Assembly (NCBI RefSeq): GCF_002407245.1 | Contig: NZ_CP010681.1 | Coordinates: forward strand, 3,237,001 to 3,301,000 | Length of the DNA stretch: 64,000 bases | Direction of reading: 5' to 3' | Origin: Phaeobacter piscinae | GTDB taxonomy: Bacteria > Pseudomonadota > Alphaproteobacteria > Rhodobacterales > Rhodobacteraceae | In this document: piece after piece, positions 16,232-24,956 of the stretch | How the letters are laid out: every line of letters begins with the position of its first letter | How positions within the stretch are numbered: the first letter of the stretch is position 1 | The notes under the pieces: generated by a model | What the model was told of the DNA's origin: nothing | What the model saw: only the letters and a program-made list of their open reading frames with translations | The model's database searches: none | Position numbers and translations under genes: made by a program

Positions 16232-18659
16232 TGTCCGGATCCCACAGCGGTTTGTCTTCCTGAACTACAGCGCGGTATTTCTCTCCATAGATCTCAACCT
16301 CCAGCTCGGTGCCCGGCACCGCGACATCACGGCGCACCATGCCCAGCGCGATTGAGGCGTTCACGCGATACCCCCAATCGCCGGAAGTGGTCTCGCCGAC
16401 AATCTCGCCATCCTTCCAAATGCAGGACATATAAGGCGCATCCGCATCGCCAGCCTCAACGATCAGAGTAACAAAGGATTTCTTGACGCCCTGCTGTTTT
16501 TCACTCTGGATCGCGGCCTTGCCCGGGAAGTCTTGCGGCTTGTCCAGTTTGACAAACCGCTCAAGCCCCCCTTCCAGCAGCGAATAATCGGTGCTGAGGT
16601 CACCTTTCCACGTGCGATAGCCTTTCTCGATCCTCAGCGAGTTCAGCGCATACATGCCGAACGGCTTGGCGCCGCCTTCGATCAGCGCTGCGTAAATGTC
16701 AGTCTGATGTGCGTTGGCGCAATGGACCTCCCAGCCCAGCTCACCGGCATAGGACACCCGCGCCAGGAAGGCGGGTTTGCCTGCAACGGTGGCTTCCTGA
16801 TGGGTCAGCCAGCCAAGCGACAGATCGGCGTCGGAGATATCCGCCAGCAGCTCCCGCGATTGCGGGCCCGTCACAATCATCGTCGCACATTCCGTGGTGT
16901 GATCCGTCAAGCTGAGACCAGCGGGTAGAGCCTTCTTCAAGATCTCAAAATCATGCCACTGGGCCGAGCCTGCGGTGATCATGGTGAAGTGATCCTCACC
17001 GTGACGCATGCAGGACATCTCCGTCAGGATGCGACCGCGATCATCGGAAAAATAGACAAGGTTCATCCGGCCCACCTTGGGCAGCCCGCCGGTGACCAAG
17101 CCGCGCAGGAATTCGGCGGCACCTGCGCCGCTCAGATTAAAGCGAGAGAAGCCCGGCAGATCCAGCACGCCAACACCATCGCGCACGGCTTCGCATTCTT
17201 CCTTGATCCGCTGCTGCCACGGGCCGGAACGACCCCAGGTATGAGTGGCGTCCTCAGACGTATCATCGCCCGGCTGCGCGAACCAGTTGGCGCGCTCCCA
17301 GCCGTTATAGGCGCCCATGACACCTCCCAACTCTTTGATCTTGGTATGAACCTGGCTGACCTTCTTGTCGCGGGCGGCGGGCCATTCGTGGTGCGGGAAG
17401 TGCATGGCATATTCGTTGCCGTAGACTTCCATACCTTTCTGGTCGCAGTAATCCTGATCGGTGTAGTCGGTGTAGCGGCGCGGATCGACCGCCCACATGT
17501 CCCATTCAGTCTGACCATCGACGATCCATTCCGCCAGCACCTTGCCAGCACCACCGCCCTGGGCGATGCCAAAGGTGAAGACGCAGGCCTCAAACGCGTT
17601 ATCGACGCCCGGCATCGGGCCGATCAGCGGCAGGCCATCGGGCGCATAGGGGATCGGGCCGTTGATCACGCTGGACACACCGGAGGTGGCCATCAGCGGC
17701 ACACGGTCCATGGCGTCGGTCACGATATCCTCGATCCGGTCCAGATCGTCTGACCAGAGCTGGAACGAGAAGTCGTCCGGCATCTTGTCATCATCGGTCA
17801 TCCAGTGACCTCGGCAGTTCGGCTCATAGGGGCCAAGGTTATAGCCGTTCTTCTCCTGACGCAGGTAATAGGAGACATCCACGTCACGGATCAGCGGTAG
17901 CTTTTTGCCGTGCTCCTTGCTCCAGGCTTCGATTTCCGGAATCTGCTCGGTTAGCAGATACTGGTGCGACATTACCATCATCGGCACCGTACGACCGCCA
18001 TAGTCCTTGAACCATTCACCCACCCGCTGGGCATAGTAACCTGCGGCATTCACCACATAATCACATTCGATGTCGCCCTTATCGGTGTGCACGATCCAGG
18101 TTTTGTCTTCCTTCTGCGTCACACCCGTTGCCGGGCAGAAGCGGATAATCCTGGCTCCCATGTCGCGCGCACCTTTGGCCAGCGCCTGCGTCACCTGTGC
18201 CGGATCGATATCTCCATCGGTGGGATCATAAAGCACCCCTTCCAGATCGTGGGTCTCCAGAAACGGGTAATGCTCCTTGGCCTGATCAGGTGTCCACATC
18301 TCCATCTCAATGCCCTGATACCGGCCCATGGAACAGGCGCGTTCGAACTCCTGCATCCGTTCCTTGGTATGTGCCAGACGGATGGACCCGGACTGGTGGT
18401 AGTTCATCGGATAATCGACTTCCTCCCCCAGACCCGCATATAGTTCGGTCGAGTAGCGCTGCATGTTCATGATCGCCCAGGACGTCGAAAAGGTCGGGAC
18501 ATTGCCCGCCGCGTGCCATGTGGAGCCTGCAGTCAGCTCATTCTTCTCAAGCAGCACGCAATCCGCCCAGCCTTTCTTGGCCAGATGATAAAGCGCTGAA
18601 CAACCGACGACACCGCCGCCGATGATGACCACACGGGCCTTTGTTGGAAAATCAGACAT
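16212..18659 (-). CDS. FAD-dependent dimethylglycine/sarcosine dehydrogenase-like protein with GcvT domain (copy 2)
   Basis: The 815-aa protein has the same architecture as the gene at 12644-15094: FAD domain starting MSDFPTKARVVIIGGGVVGCS, His49 in STWHAAG for covalent FAD, the shared NGWERANWFA junction, and GcvT N- and C-domains. GGGAGG precedes ATG 18659, and the longer upstream frame runs into the GFA gene. The two copies differ through the substrate domain (for example MVMSHQYLLTEQIPE here against ACEHFYIVTEGIKG), so they probably handle different N-methyl substrates or successive steps. It lies 16 nt after the GFA stop and overlaps the regulator start by 20 bp. Confidence 0.88.
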   Translation of the reverse strand: MSDFPTKARVVIIGGGVVGCSALYHLAKKGWADCVLLEKNELTAGSTWHAAGNVPTFSTSWAIMNMQRYSTELYAGLGEEVDYPMNYHQSGSIRLAHTKERMQEFERACSMGRYQGIEMEMWTPDQAKEHYPFLETHDLEGVLYDPTDGDIDPAQVTQALAKGARDMGARIIRFCPATGVTQKEDKTWIVHTDKGDIECDYVVNAAGYYAQRVGEWFKDYGGRTVPMMVMSHQYLLTEQIPEIEAWSKEHGKKLPLIRDVDVSYYLRQEKNGYNLGPYEPNCRGHWMTDDDKMPDDFSFQLWSDDLDRIEDIVTDAMDRVPLMATSGVSSVINGPIPYAPDGLPLIGPMPGVDNAFEACVFTFGIAQGGGAGKVLAEWIVDGQTEWDMWAVDPRRYTDYTDQDYCDQKGMEVYGNEYAMHFPHHEWPAARDKKVSQVHTKIKELGGVMGAYNGWERANWFAQPGDDTSEDATHTWGRSGPWQQRIKEECEAVRDGVGVLDLPGFSRFNLSGAGAAEFLRGLVTGGLPKVGRMNLVYFSDDRGRILTEMSCMRHGEDHFTMITAGSAQWHDFEILKKALPAGLSLTDHTTECATMIVTGPQSRELLADISDADLSLGWLTHQEATVAGKPAFLARVSYAGELGWEVHCANAHQTDIYAALIEGGAKPFGMYALNSLRIEKGYRTWKGDLSTDYSLLEGGLERFVKLDKPQDFPGKAAIQSEKQQGVKKSFVTLIVEAGDADAPYMSCIWKDGEIVGETTSGDWGYRVNASIALGMVRRDVAVPGTELEVEIYGEKYRAVVQEDKPLWDPDNDRLRA

Positions 18660-18675
18660 GATGCCTCCCTCGTCG

Positions 18676-19047
18676 TCAGTCCTCTTGCGGCACACCGTCC
18701 GCAATGTCGTAGTAGTCGCCCTTGGAGGCGGTGAAGATGTGCTTTTCGACGCTGAGACCGGTGTTCCCGTCGACAGCGCCCAGTGCAAAGCTGATGGTGT
18801 CTTCGTCCATGGCCTTCCAGAACAGGAAGGAGCCGCATCGCGGGCAGATGCCGCGTTTGGCCAGCGATGTTGCCTCAAACCAGCGGACCGGGCCCGTGAT
18901 CATGAGGTCCACGTCACGCACCTGTGCGGAGGCCCAGATGCCGCCCGATTGCTTGCGACATTGGGTACAATGGCACATCGATGCGCCGCTCGGTTCTGCG
19001 GCGGTTTCAAAACCAACGTCACCGCACAGGCAAGATCCCTTGATCAT
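18676..19047 (-). CDS. GFA (glutathione-dependent formaldehyde-activating enzyme-like) family zinc protein
   Basis: The 123-aa protein keeps the zinc ligands of the CENP-V/GFA fold: CLCGDV, CHCTQCRK and CPRCGSF. The family is named after Paracoccus Gfa, proposed to speed S-hydroxymethylglutathione formation, though that catalytic role has been questioned. Its place directly before a demethylating dehydrogenase gene supports a formaldehyde-linked job here (inference). The start ATG overlaps the LysE stop by 4 bp, so it is translationally coupled. Confidence 0.85.
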   Translation of the reverse strand: MIKGSCLCGDVGFETAAEPSGASMCHCTQCRKQSGGIWASAQVRDVDLMITGPVRWFEATSLAKRGICPRCGSFLFWKAMDEDTISFALGAVDGNTGLSVEKHIFTASKGDYYDIADGVPQED

Positions 19048-19676
19048 CGCGCACCCTCCAGATCAGGCACGCTGGTCGAACCCAAGAGCACCCCGTAGAC
19101 AATGAAACAAATGGCCAGAAGACGCCGGATCCACAGGTTGAAGACCGCTTTCATCGCCGCCTGACCCATCGCAACACCAAGCAGCGTGAATCCAGTATAG
19201 CTCAGCGTTGTGAGGATCAGCGCGGTGGGCATGATCACCAGCATCTGATCCCAGATTGGCACGCTTGGTTCGACAAATTGCGAAAACGCTGCGAGATATC
19301 CGGCAACGCTCTTAGGGTTGATCACCGCCACAGCCAGAGCATGCAGATAGACATGGCGCGCAGGTCGCTCCACTGCCGGAGTTGGCCGTGTGGCGTTGCG
19401 CCATCCGCGCACGCCCAGATAGATCAGGAATGCCGCCCCGATCAGCTTGGCAATCAGAAACACACTCGGCGACGCTGCAATCAGAGCCGTCACGCCGATC
19501 GCCGACAGCAGCAGAAACAGGGTTGCCTGTGTCAGAATGGCCAGAACGCCGACCATCGCCCGCCAGAACCCCAAGCTCATTCCATTGGAAATGCAATTCA
19601 CGGCATTTGGTCCGGGTGTGGTGACGAAGACCACCCAAAACACAGCAAAGAGGGTCCAGGCGTCAAAACTCATCAA
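19044..19676 (-). CDS. LysE/RhtB-family translocator
   Basis: The 210-aa membrane protein has about six hydrophobic segments and the family start WTLFAVFWVVFVTTPGPNAV, whose TPGPN motif marks LysE/RhtB amino-acid exporters. It would export an amino acid or derivative across the inner membrane. In this cluster that could relieve build-up of glycine, sarcosine or a related amine, but the cargo is not predictable. The start overlaps the XRE-cupin stop by 4 bp and the end overlaps the GFA start by 4 bp. Confidence 0.9.
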   Translation of the reverse strand: MMSFDAWTLFAVFWVVFVTTPGPNAVNCISNGMSLGFWRAMVGVLAILTQATLFLLLSAIGVTALIAASPSVFLIAKLIGAAFLIYLGVRGWRNATRPTPAVERPARHVYLHALAVAVINPKSVAGYLAAFSQFVEPSVPIWDQMLVIMPTALILTTLSYTGFTLLGVAMGQAAMKAVFNLWIRRLLAICFIVYGVLLGSTSVPDLEGAR

Positions 19677-20242
19677 TACACCGGCGGCGCGATAACCCAG
19701 ACGGCCACAGCAGGCACATCATAGGGGTTGGCCCATTGATAGGCTTCTTCCTTGATCCGGAAGCTGTCACCCGGCCCAACGGTGAAGCTGCGGCCCCCGA
19801 TCACCAGGTCCAATTGCCCGGCAATCATATAGCCGACCTCCTGTGTCGGACGATCCGCCGGGACCTGCATTCGAGAATGCGGGCGAAAGGTGGAATGCAC
19901 CATCTCGAAATCGTCGGTCAGATCCGGTGACAGCAACTCCTCCATCAGGCCTTCCTCACCAGACCCCATCGGGCGACGCGCTCCCGCACGGACGATATAC
20001 CCCTGCTCTGCGGCCGGCGCCGCCGAATGGGCAAACAGCATCGACATCGGCACGTTCAAAGCCTTTGCAATTTCGCGGAGGTCCGAAATCGACGGTTCCG
20101 ACATATCCCGCTCAACCTGGCTCAGCCAACCGACAGACCGACCTAAACGCGCCGCGAGATCTGCAAGTGTTGCGCCTCGCGCCTTGCGCAAGGCACGCAA
20201 ATCAGCCCCTAGGCTTGCGGGTTGTGGAGATTGATCCGTCAC
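19673..20242 (-). CDS. XRE-family regulator with C-terminal cupin domain
   Basis: The 189-aa protein has an N-terminal helix-turn-helix (LADLAARLGRSVGWLSQVER) and a C-terminal cupin (VGYMIAGQLDLVIGG, then FRIKEEAYQWANP). This architecture is common in regulators of amine and amino-acid catabolism, such as PuuR-like proteins. A GTG start at 20242 with AGGTG upstream is preferred over ATG 20269, because the longer form would place the operator-like inverted repeat 20252-20276 inside the coding sequence. It is first in the cluster and probably autoregulated. The ligand is unknown; the cupin likely binds it. Confidence 0.8.
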   Translation of the reverse strand: MTDQSPQPASLGADLRALRKARGATLADLAARLGRSVGWLSQVERDMSEPSISDLREIAKALNVPMSMLFAHSAAPAAEQGYIVRAGARRPMGSGEEGLMEELLSPDLTDDFEMVHSTFRPHSRMQVPADRPTQEVGYMIAGQLDLVIGGRSFTVGPGDSFRIKEEAYQWANPYDVPAVAVWVIAPPVY

Positions 20243-20251
20243 ATAGCACCT

Positions 20252-20276
20252 GTGAAAATTGCCGCTCATTTTTCAC
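20252..20276. promoter_or_regulatory. operator-like inverted repeat upstream of the XRE-cupin gene
   Basis: GTGAAAA (20252-20258) and TTTTCAC (20270-20276) form a perfect 7-bp dyad separated by 11 bp. A further copy TTTTTTCAC with the same CGA continuation lies at 20307-20315. The position just upstream of the regulator's GTG start suggests a self-binding operator. Confidence 0.5.
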
Positions 20277-20434
20277 GATGCAATGTATTCATGAAATTTC
20301 CAAGGATTTTTTCACGAACATCACTTTATATACAAAAGCCCAGCACACTATAGGCGCCGGGCTCTGTCATCTTTCCGTAAATACTCTGGGGTGAGGCCCT
20401 GAGGGCCGAGGGGCAAAGCCCCTGCCACTGCGAA

Positions 20435-20890
20435 TCAGCTTGGAGCGAAGACCCGCTTCAGCATCGCAGCGATCTGTTCTGCATCATTCCCAGTAAAAGC
20501 CTCGGGCTGGTCGCTGTCGATGTCAAAAACCCCGATCAATGCTCCATCACCGTTCCAGACTGGCAACACCAACTCAGAGCGCGTCGAAGAAGCGCAAGCG
20601 ATGTGGCCAGGAAACGCCTCGACATCGGCCACCAGCTGCACCTCGCCGGTCCGGGCCGCTGCGCCGCAGACCCCCCGGGAGAACGGGATCTGCAGGCAGC
20701 CATGACCACCCTGATACGGGCCGATCTTCAGCAATTCCGGTGCCACCACCCGATAAAACCCGGTCCAGTCAAACCGCTCATCACTGTGATGCACTTCGCA
20801 GGCCACGGTGGCCATCAGCGCGACCTCGTCGGTCTCGCCCTCGGTCAAAGCAGTGATGGTCTTGGCCAGTGTTTCGTAGTCGACCTGCAT
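20435..20890 (-). CDS. msrC: GAF-domain free methionine-(R)-sulfoxide reductase
   Basis: The 151-aa GAF-domain protein retains the three catalytic cysteines of fRMsr: Cys65 and Cys75 in GCLQIPFSRGVCG, and Cys99 in HIACASSTRSEL. The Trp-Thr-Gly-Phe-Tyr substrate-pocket motif WTGFYR is also present. The enzyme reduces free, not protein-bound, Met-R-O in the cytosol using thioredoxin. It stands alone, with 95 bp to the thiolase downstream of its start side. The name follows E. coli MsrC (YebR). Confidence 0.9.
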   Translation of the reverse strand: MQVDYETLAKTITALTEGETDEVALMATVACEVHHSDERFDWTGFYRVVAPELLKIGPYQGGHGCLQIPFSRGVCGAAARTGEVQLVADVEAFPGHIACASSTRSELVLPVWNGDGALIGVFDIDSDQPEAFTGNDAEQIAAMLKRVFAPS

Positions 20891-20985
20891 GGGTAGCCCT
20901 CCTTCAACGTCGCTGAGGGGGCTGTCTGCCCCCTCTTGCCCTGTCGGTCAATTCACCCCCGAGAGTATTTTTTGAAAGGTGATAA

Positions 20986-22158
20986 TCACATGCGCTCAAT
21001 CGCGATGGCCGTACCCTCACCGCCACCAATGCAAATGGCTGCGATGCCGCGCTTCAGGCCGCGTTTTTCCAATGCGTTCAGCAATGTCACGATGATACGC
21101 GCCCCGGAGGCTCCGATCGGATGACCCAAAGCACAGGCGCCGCCGTTGACGTTCACTTTGTCACGCGGCAACCCCATTTCATGCATGAAAGCCATGGGCA
21201 CGACGGCGAAGGCTTCGTTCACCTCCCAAAGATCCACATCGCCAACGGTCCAGCCGAGCTGCGCCATCAGCTTTTGTGCTGCTGGAACAGGAGCGGTTGT
21301 GAAGAGCCCCGGCGCCTGGGCGTGACTGGCATGCCCCATGATACGGGCGCGTATGGTCAGGCCTTGCGCTTCCGCAGCATCCTGTGAGGCCAGCAGCAAT
21401 GCGGCGGCGCCATCCGAAATCGACGAAGCATTGGCGGCAGTCACAGTGCCATCCTTGCGGAAGGCCGGTTTCAGCGTCGGGATCTTGTCCGGGCGTGCTG
21501 ATTTGGGCTGCTCATCCGCATCCGTAACAGTCTCGCCCTTGCGGGTTTTGACAGTAACCGGCGCGATCTCGTTATCAAAGGCACCGCTTTCCTGTGCTGC
21601 CAGCGCATTGGACAATGATGTCAGCGCGTACTCATCCTGCGCCTCCCGCGTGAACTGATAGGTCTCCGCACACTCCTCGGCAAAGGTGCCCATCAGGCGG
21701 CCCTTGTCATAAGCGTCTTCGAGCCCATCCAGGAACATATGATCGACCACCTGCCCATGCCCAAGCCGCGCGCCATTGCGCATCTTTGGCAGCAGATATG
21801 GTGCATTTGTCATGCTCTCCATGCCGCCCGCAATCATGGTGTCCGCCTGACCCAACGAGATCTGATCATAGGCCACCATCGCCGCTTTCATGCCGGAGCC
21901 GCACATTTTGTTCAGCGTGGTGGCCGGCACTTCTTCGCCCAAGCCAGCTGCGAACCCTGCCTGCCGCGCTGGGGCCTGCCCCTGGCCCGCGGGCAAAACA
22001 CACCCCATCAGGACTTCATCGACAGTGGTGGCCCCTGCCCCCGCAAGTGCGGCGCGCATTGCAGCGCCGCCCAGCTCGGCGGCTGGGACGCCATCGTACA
22101 TCCCCTGAAATCCGCCCATCGGGGTGCGGGCAGCGCCCGCGATCACAACAGTTTTCAT
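20986..22158 (-). CDS. acetyl-CoA acetyltransferase (thiolase)
   Basis: The 390-aa protein is a standard thiolase. The acyl-accepting Cys86 lies in NKMCGSGM, and the histidine motif GHPIGASGAR and C-terminal Cys376 in CIGGGEG complete the active site. Length and VVIAGAARTPMGGF start fit biosynthetic-type acetoacetyl-CoA thiolases (AtoB/PhaA), which condense two acetyl-CoA or run in reverse. No phaB or other PHA gene is nearby. GGAGG lies 6-8 nt before the ATG. It is divergent from the STAS gene across 93 bp. Confidence 0.93.
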   Translation of the reverse strand: MKTVVIAGAARTPMGGFQGMYDGVPAAELGGAAMRAALAGAGATTVDEVLMGCVLPAGQGQAPARQAGFAAGLGEEVPATTLNKMCGSGMKAAMVAYDQISLGQADTMIAGGMESMTNAPYLLPKMRNGARLGHGQVVDHMFLDGLEDAYDKGRLMGTFAEECAETYQFTREAQDEYALTSLSNALAAQESGAFDNEIAPVTVKTRKGETVTDADEQPKSARPDKIPTLKPAFRKDGTVTAANASSISDGAAALLLASQDAAEAQGLTIRARIMGHASHAQAPGLFTTAPVPAAQKLMAQLGWTVGDVDLWEVNEAFAVVPMAFMHEMGLPRDKVNVNGGACALGHPIGASGARIIVTLLNALEKRGLKRGIAAICIGGGEGTAIAIERM

Positions 22159-22222
22159 CGAATATTCCTCCTAATGTCGAAATAGTGCATACAAAATCGT
22201 AAGGATTGGCGTCTAGGCTGAT

Positions 22223-22240
22223 CGTCAACACATATTGACG
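22223..22240. promoter_or_regulatory. inverted repeat upstream of the STAS gene
   Basis: CGTCAA (22223-22228) and TTGACG (22235-22240) form a perfect 6-bp dyad around CACATA, ending 11 nt before the STAS ATG. It could be a regulator binding site between divergent promoters or a small RNA hairpin near the ribosome binding site. Confidence 0.4.
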
Positions 22241-22251
22241 CGGGGACACTT

Positions 22252-22596
22252 ATGAGCCTGACCAGCACAACATCCGATGGCACTCAGATCGTGACCGTCA
22301 ATGCCGAGCGCATTGATGCGGCCATGGCCATCCAATTCAAAGAAGATATGCGCGCGACCACCGAAAACGGACCTGATCGTGTCATTCTCGACCTGTCTGA
22401 GGTGAAATTCATCGATTCCAGCGGGCTGGGTGCTATTGTAGCGGCCATGAAGCAACTCGGTCAGGGACGAAAACTGGACCTCGCGGGGTTGACGCCGATG
22501 GTCGACAAAGTGTTTCGACTGACGCGAATGGATACTGTTTTTGATTTATATGCGTCGCTGGGCGATGCGACAACCGCAACCCAAATCGATTCTTGA
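22252..22596 (+). CDS. STAS-domain anti-anti-sigma factor-like protein
   Basis: The 114-aa protein is a single STAS domain (RsbV/SpoIIAA type). The conserved phosphorylation-site motif reads VKFIDSSGLGAIV, with the target Ser in DSSG. Such proteins bind an RsbW-like kinase when unphosphorylated and free its partner. The next gene encodes an RsbW-like ATP-binding protein, forming the classical switch pair. GGGGA upstream of the ATG is the ribosome binding site. Confidence 0.92.
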   Translation: MSLTSTTSDGTQIVTVNAERIDAAMAIQFKEDMRATTENGPDRVILDLSEVKFIDSSGLGAIVAAMKQLGQGRKLDLAGLTPMVDKVFRLTRMDTVFDLYASLGDATTATQIDS

Positions 22597-22631
22597 ACCA
22601 ACGCGTGTTTGTTACGCGGAGCGCAAAGACT

Positions 22632-23078
22632 ATGGTAGAAACCTTTTCCTGCACGTTCACGGCTACAGAACTGGATGCCCGATCAGGCGTACAGGATGTT
22701 GTCGCGCGGCTGCGCACTATGGGGATCCCGGCCCCCCGTGTGGACGAGGTGCAGATCGCTCTTACCGAGGCCGTGAACAACGTTGTCGAACATGCCTACG
22801 CAGGTATGGACATCGGTGACGTACGTATCCGCTGCAACTTGCACCCTGACCAGCTGTGGATTTCCATTGGTGACGGTGGCGCCCCCTTCAAGAACGACGA
22901 ACTGCCCATGGGCACGCCACATGATCTAACTGTTGATGCCGATCAGTTGCCTGAGGGCGGCTTTGGCTGGTTGCTGATCCGGGAGCTTACCTCCGACGTG
23001 CAGTACAAGCGCGACGACACAGGCAACAATCTCTCGCTCTGCTTCGAAATCAAGATGCGCAACGCCAACAGCGCCTGA
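22632..23078 (+). CDS. RsbW-like anti-sigma factor / serine kinase (HATPase)
   Basis: The 148-aa protein is a GHKL ATPase of the RsbW type: N box ALTEAVNNVVEHAYAG, G1 box ISIGDGGAPF and a G2-like GGFGWLLIREL. It would bind and phosphorylate the STAS protein encoded just upstream. The ATG at 22632 with GGAG is preferred over a TTG at 22593 that overlaps the STAS stop. No sigma factor or PP2C phosphatase gene lies within reach, so the output of the switch is unknown. Confidence 0.88.
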   Translation: MVETFSCTFTATELDARSGVQDVVARLRTMGIPAPRVDEVQIALTEAVNNVVEHAYAGMDIGDVRIRCNLHPDQLWISIGDGGAPFKNDELPMGTPHDLTVDADQLPEGGFGWLLIRELTSDVQYKRDDTGNNLSLCFEIKMRNANSA

Positions 23079-23290
23079 ACAGCACGCGCGGACACGAGGG
23101 GCAGCCTGACAGGCAACCAAGCAGTGCGTGACTTGACGCCCAAAATTCACAAGCACAGGATCTTACGCAGATCGCCAGTTTGTGATGCACCCTCCCAAAC
23201 GCCCCACCCGCCCCATCAGCATTGATAAGCGCTTTGTCGTTGCCTTTGCCTCTGCGCGATCTAATCTGGCTTCCAATCACAGGAGGCATC

Positions 23291-24865
23291 ATGCGCGATT
23301 TTCATTTCCCTGGGCGATCAGCTGTATTCGCTGAAAATGGCCTCTGCGCCACATCTCATCCACTGGCAGCGGGCGTTGCGGTTGACATCCTCAAGCGAGG
23401 TGGCAATGCCATGGATGCCGCAATCGCGGGCGCCGTATTGCTTGGCATATGCGAACCGCAGATGACCGGGATCGGCGGCGATTGCTTTGTTCTTTATTCA
23501 CGCCCCGGCGCAGCGGTTCAGGCGATGAACGGTTCCGGGCGTGCGGCGGCGGCCGCAGATGCGGCAGGGCTGCGGGCGAGCGGGCTGGCGACCGTCCCCT
23601 TGACCAGCGCACATGCGGTTACCATACCCGGTGCGGTTGATGCCTTCTGCACGCTCTCCGATACGGAAGGGCGGCTTGGACTGGATACGCTCCTTGCACC
23701 CGCCATCCACTATGCCGAGGCGGGGGTACCGGTTGCCCCACGCGTGGCCTTTGACTGGCAAAGTGATGCGGGGACCCTGCAAGGCCGTGCCCGCGACCAC
23801 TACCTCTTTGATGGTACACCACCGAAAATTGGCCAGATGTTTCGCGCAGCAGGGCAGGCTGAAGTGCTGCGTCGGATTGCCAAGGACGGCCGCGATGCCT
23901 TTTATACCGGCGAAATTGCTGAGGATATGATAGCTGCGTTGCAGGCGCGTGACGGCGTTCAAAGCGCGGATGATTTTGCCAACACCAAGGCCGAGCTGAC
24001 CCTTCCCGTTTCTGGAAATTACCACGATATCGATCTGGTTGAGCATCCGCCCAACGGCCAGGGTGCCACTGCCATTCTGATGCTGAATATTCTCAAACAT
24101 TTCGACATCGCCGGGATGAACCCCTTAGGTGCTGAGCGGGTCCATATTGAGGCTGAGGCGGCGAAGTTGGCCTATGATGCGCGCAATCGGTTTATTGCCG
24201 ATGCCGAACACACCAACCGATTGGATCATATGCTGGCCCCTGAAACGGCAGCCCGGCTGGCGGAGTTGATCAATCCGAAACGGGCAATGGTTGCCGCCGC
24301 CCCACTGAGCGAAGCGGTGCACAAGGACACCATCTATATCACCGTGGTGGACAAGGACCGCATGGCCGTCTCGCTGATTTATTCGATCTTCCATGGCTTC
24401 GGGTCGGGAATTGCCTCTGATAAATTCGGCATCCTGTTACAGAACCGGGGCGCCGGTTTCACCTTGGAGGAGGGCCACCCCAATATGTTGGCAGGAGGCA
24501 AGCGTCCGATGCACACCATCATCCCCGGAATGCTGCGCAAAGAGGGCGCTGTGACCATGCCGTTCGGCGTGATGGGCGGGGCGTATCAGCCCAATGGGCA
24601 CGCGCGGTTTGTGTCCAACCTGACGGATTTCCGGATGGATCCACAAGCAGCAATCGATATGCCCCGTGCCTTTGCGGATGCTGGCCAGCTGAAGGTCGAA
24701 CGAGGTTATAGCGATGCGGTGCGTCAAGAGCTCGCCGATTTGGGCCATAACGTTACGATCCCGGAGACAGCGATTGGCGGTGCTCAGGCGATTCAGATTC
24801 ACAGTTCGGGAATTCTGGAAGGCGCCAGTGACGCACGCAAGGATGGCTGCGCCCTCGGGTATTGA
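23291..24865 (+). CDS. gamma-glutamyltransferase family protein
   Basis: The 524-aa protein is an Ntn-hydrolase precursor that self-cleaves before Thr347 (KDTIYITVVDKD) to form two subunits. Family motifs GGNAMDAAIAG, TGIGGDCFVLY and the C-terminal FGVMGGAYQPNGH are present. Members transfer or hydrolyse gamma-glutamyl groups of glutathione; related CapD-like and cephalosporin-acylase-like proteins act on other amides. No signal peptide is visible, suggesting a cytoplasmic enzyme rather than the usual periplasmic GGT. AGGAGG before ATG 23291 sets the start, 69 nt inside the longest frame. Confidence 0.88.
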   Translation: MRDFHFPGRSAVFAENGLCATSHPLAAGVAVDILKRGGNAMDAAIAGAVLLGICEPQMTGIGGDCFVLYSRPGAAVQAMNGSGRAAAAADAAGLRASGLATVPLTSAHAVTIPGAVDAFCTLSDTEGRLGLDTLLAPAIHYAEAGVPVAPRVAFDWQSDAGTLQGRARDHYLFDGTPPKIGQMFRAAGQAEVLRRIAKDGRDAFYTGEIAEDMIAALQARDGVQSADDFANTKAELTLPVSGNYHDIDLVEHPPNGQGATAILMLNILKHFDIAGMNPLGAERVHIEAEAAKLAYDARNRFIADAEHTNRLDHMLAPETAARLAELINPKRAMVAAAPLSEAVHKDTIYITVVDKDRMAVSLIYSIFHGFGSGIASDKFGILLQNRGAGFTLEEGHPNMLAGGKRPMHTIIPGMLRKEGAVTMPFGVMGGAYQPNGHARFVSNLTDFRMDPQAAIDMPRAFADAGQLKVERGYSDAVRQELADLGHNVTIPETAIGGAQAIQIHSSGILEGASDARKDGCALGY

Positions 24866-24956
24866 CCCGCTCTCGGCAGCCGATCATCAGAAAGAATAGT
24901 GATCTTCGCAGCCGCATGTGCTGTTGCGGAGATCCAATCCCCCAACGGCACCGACC

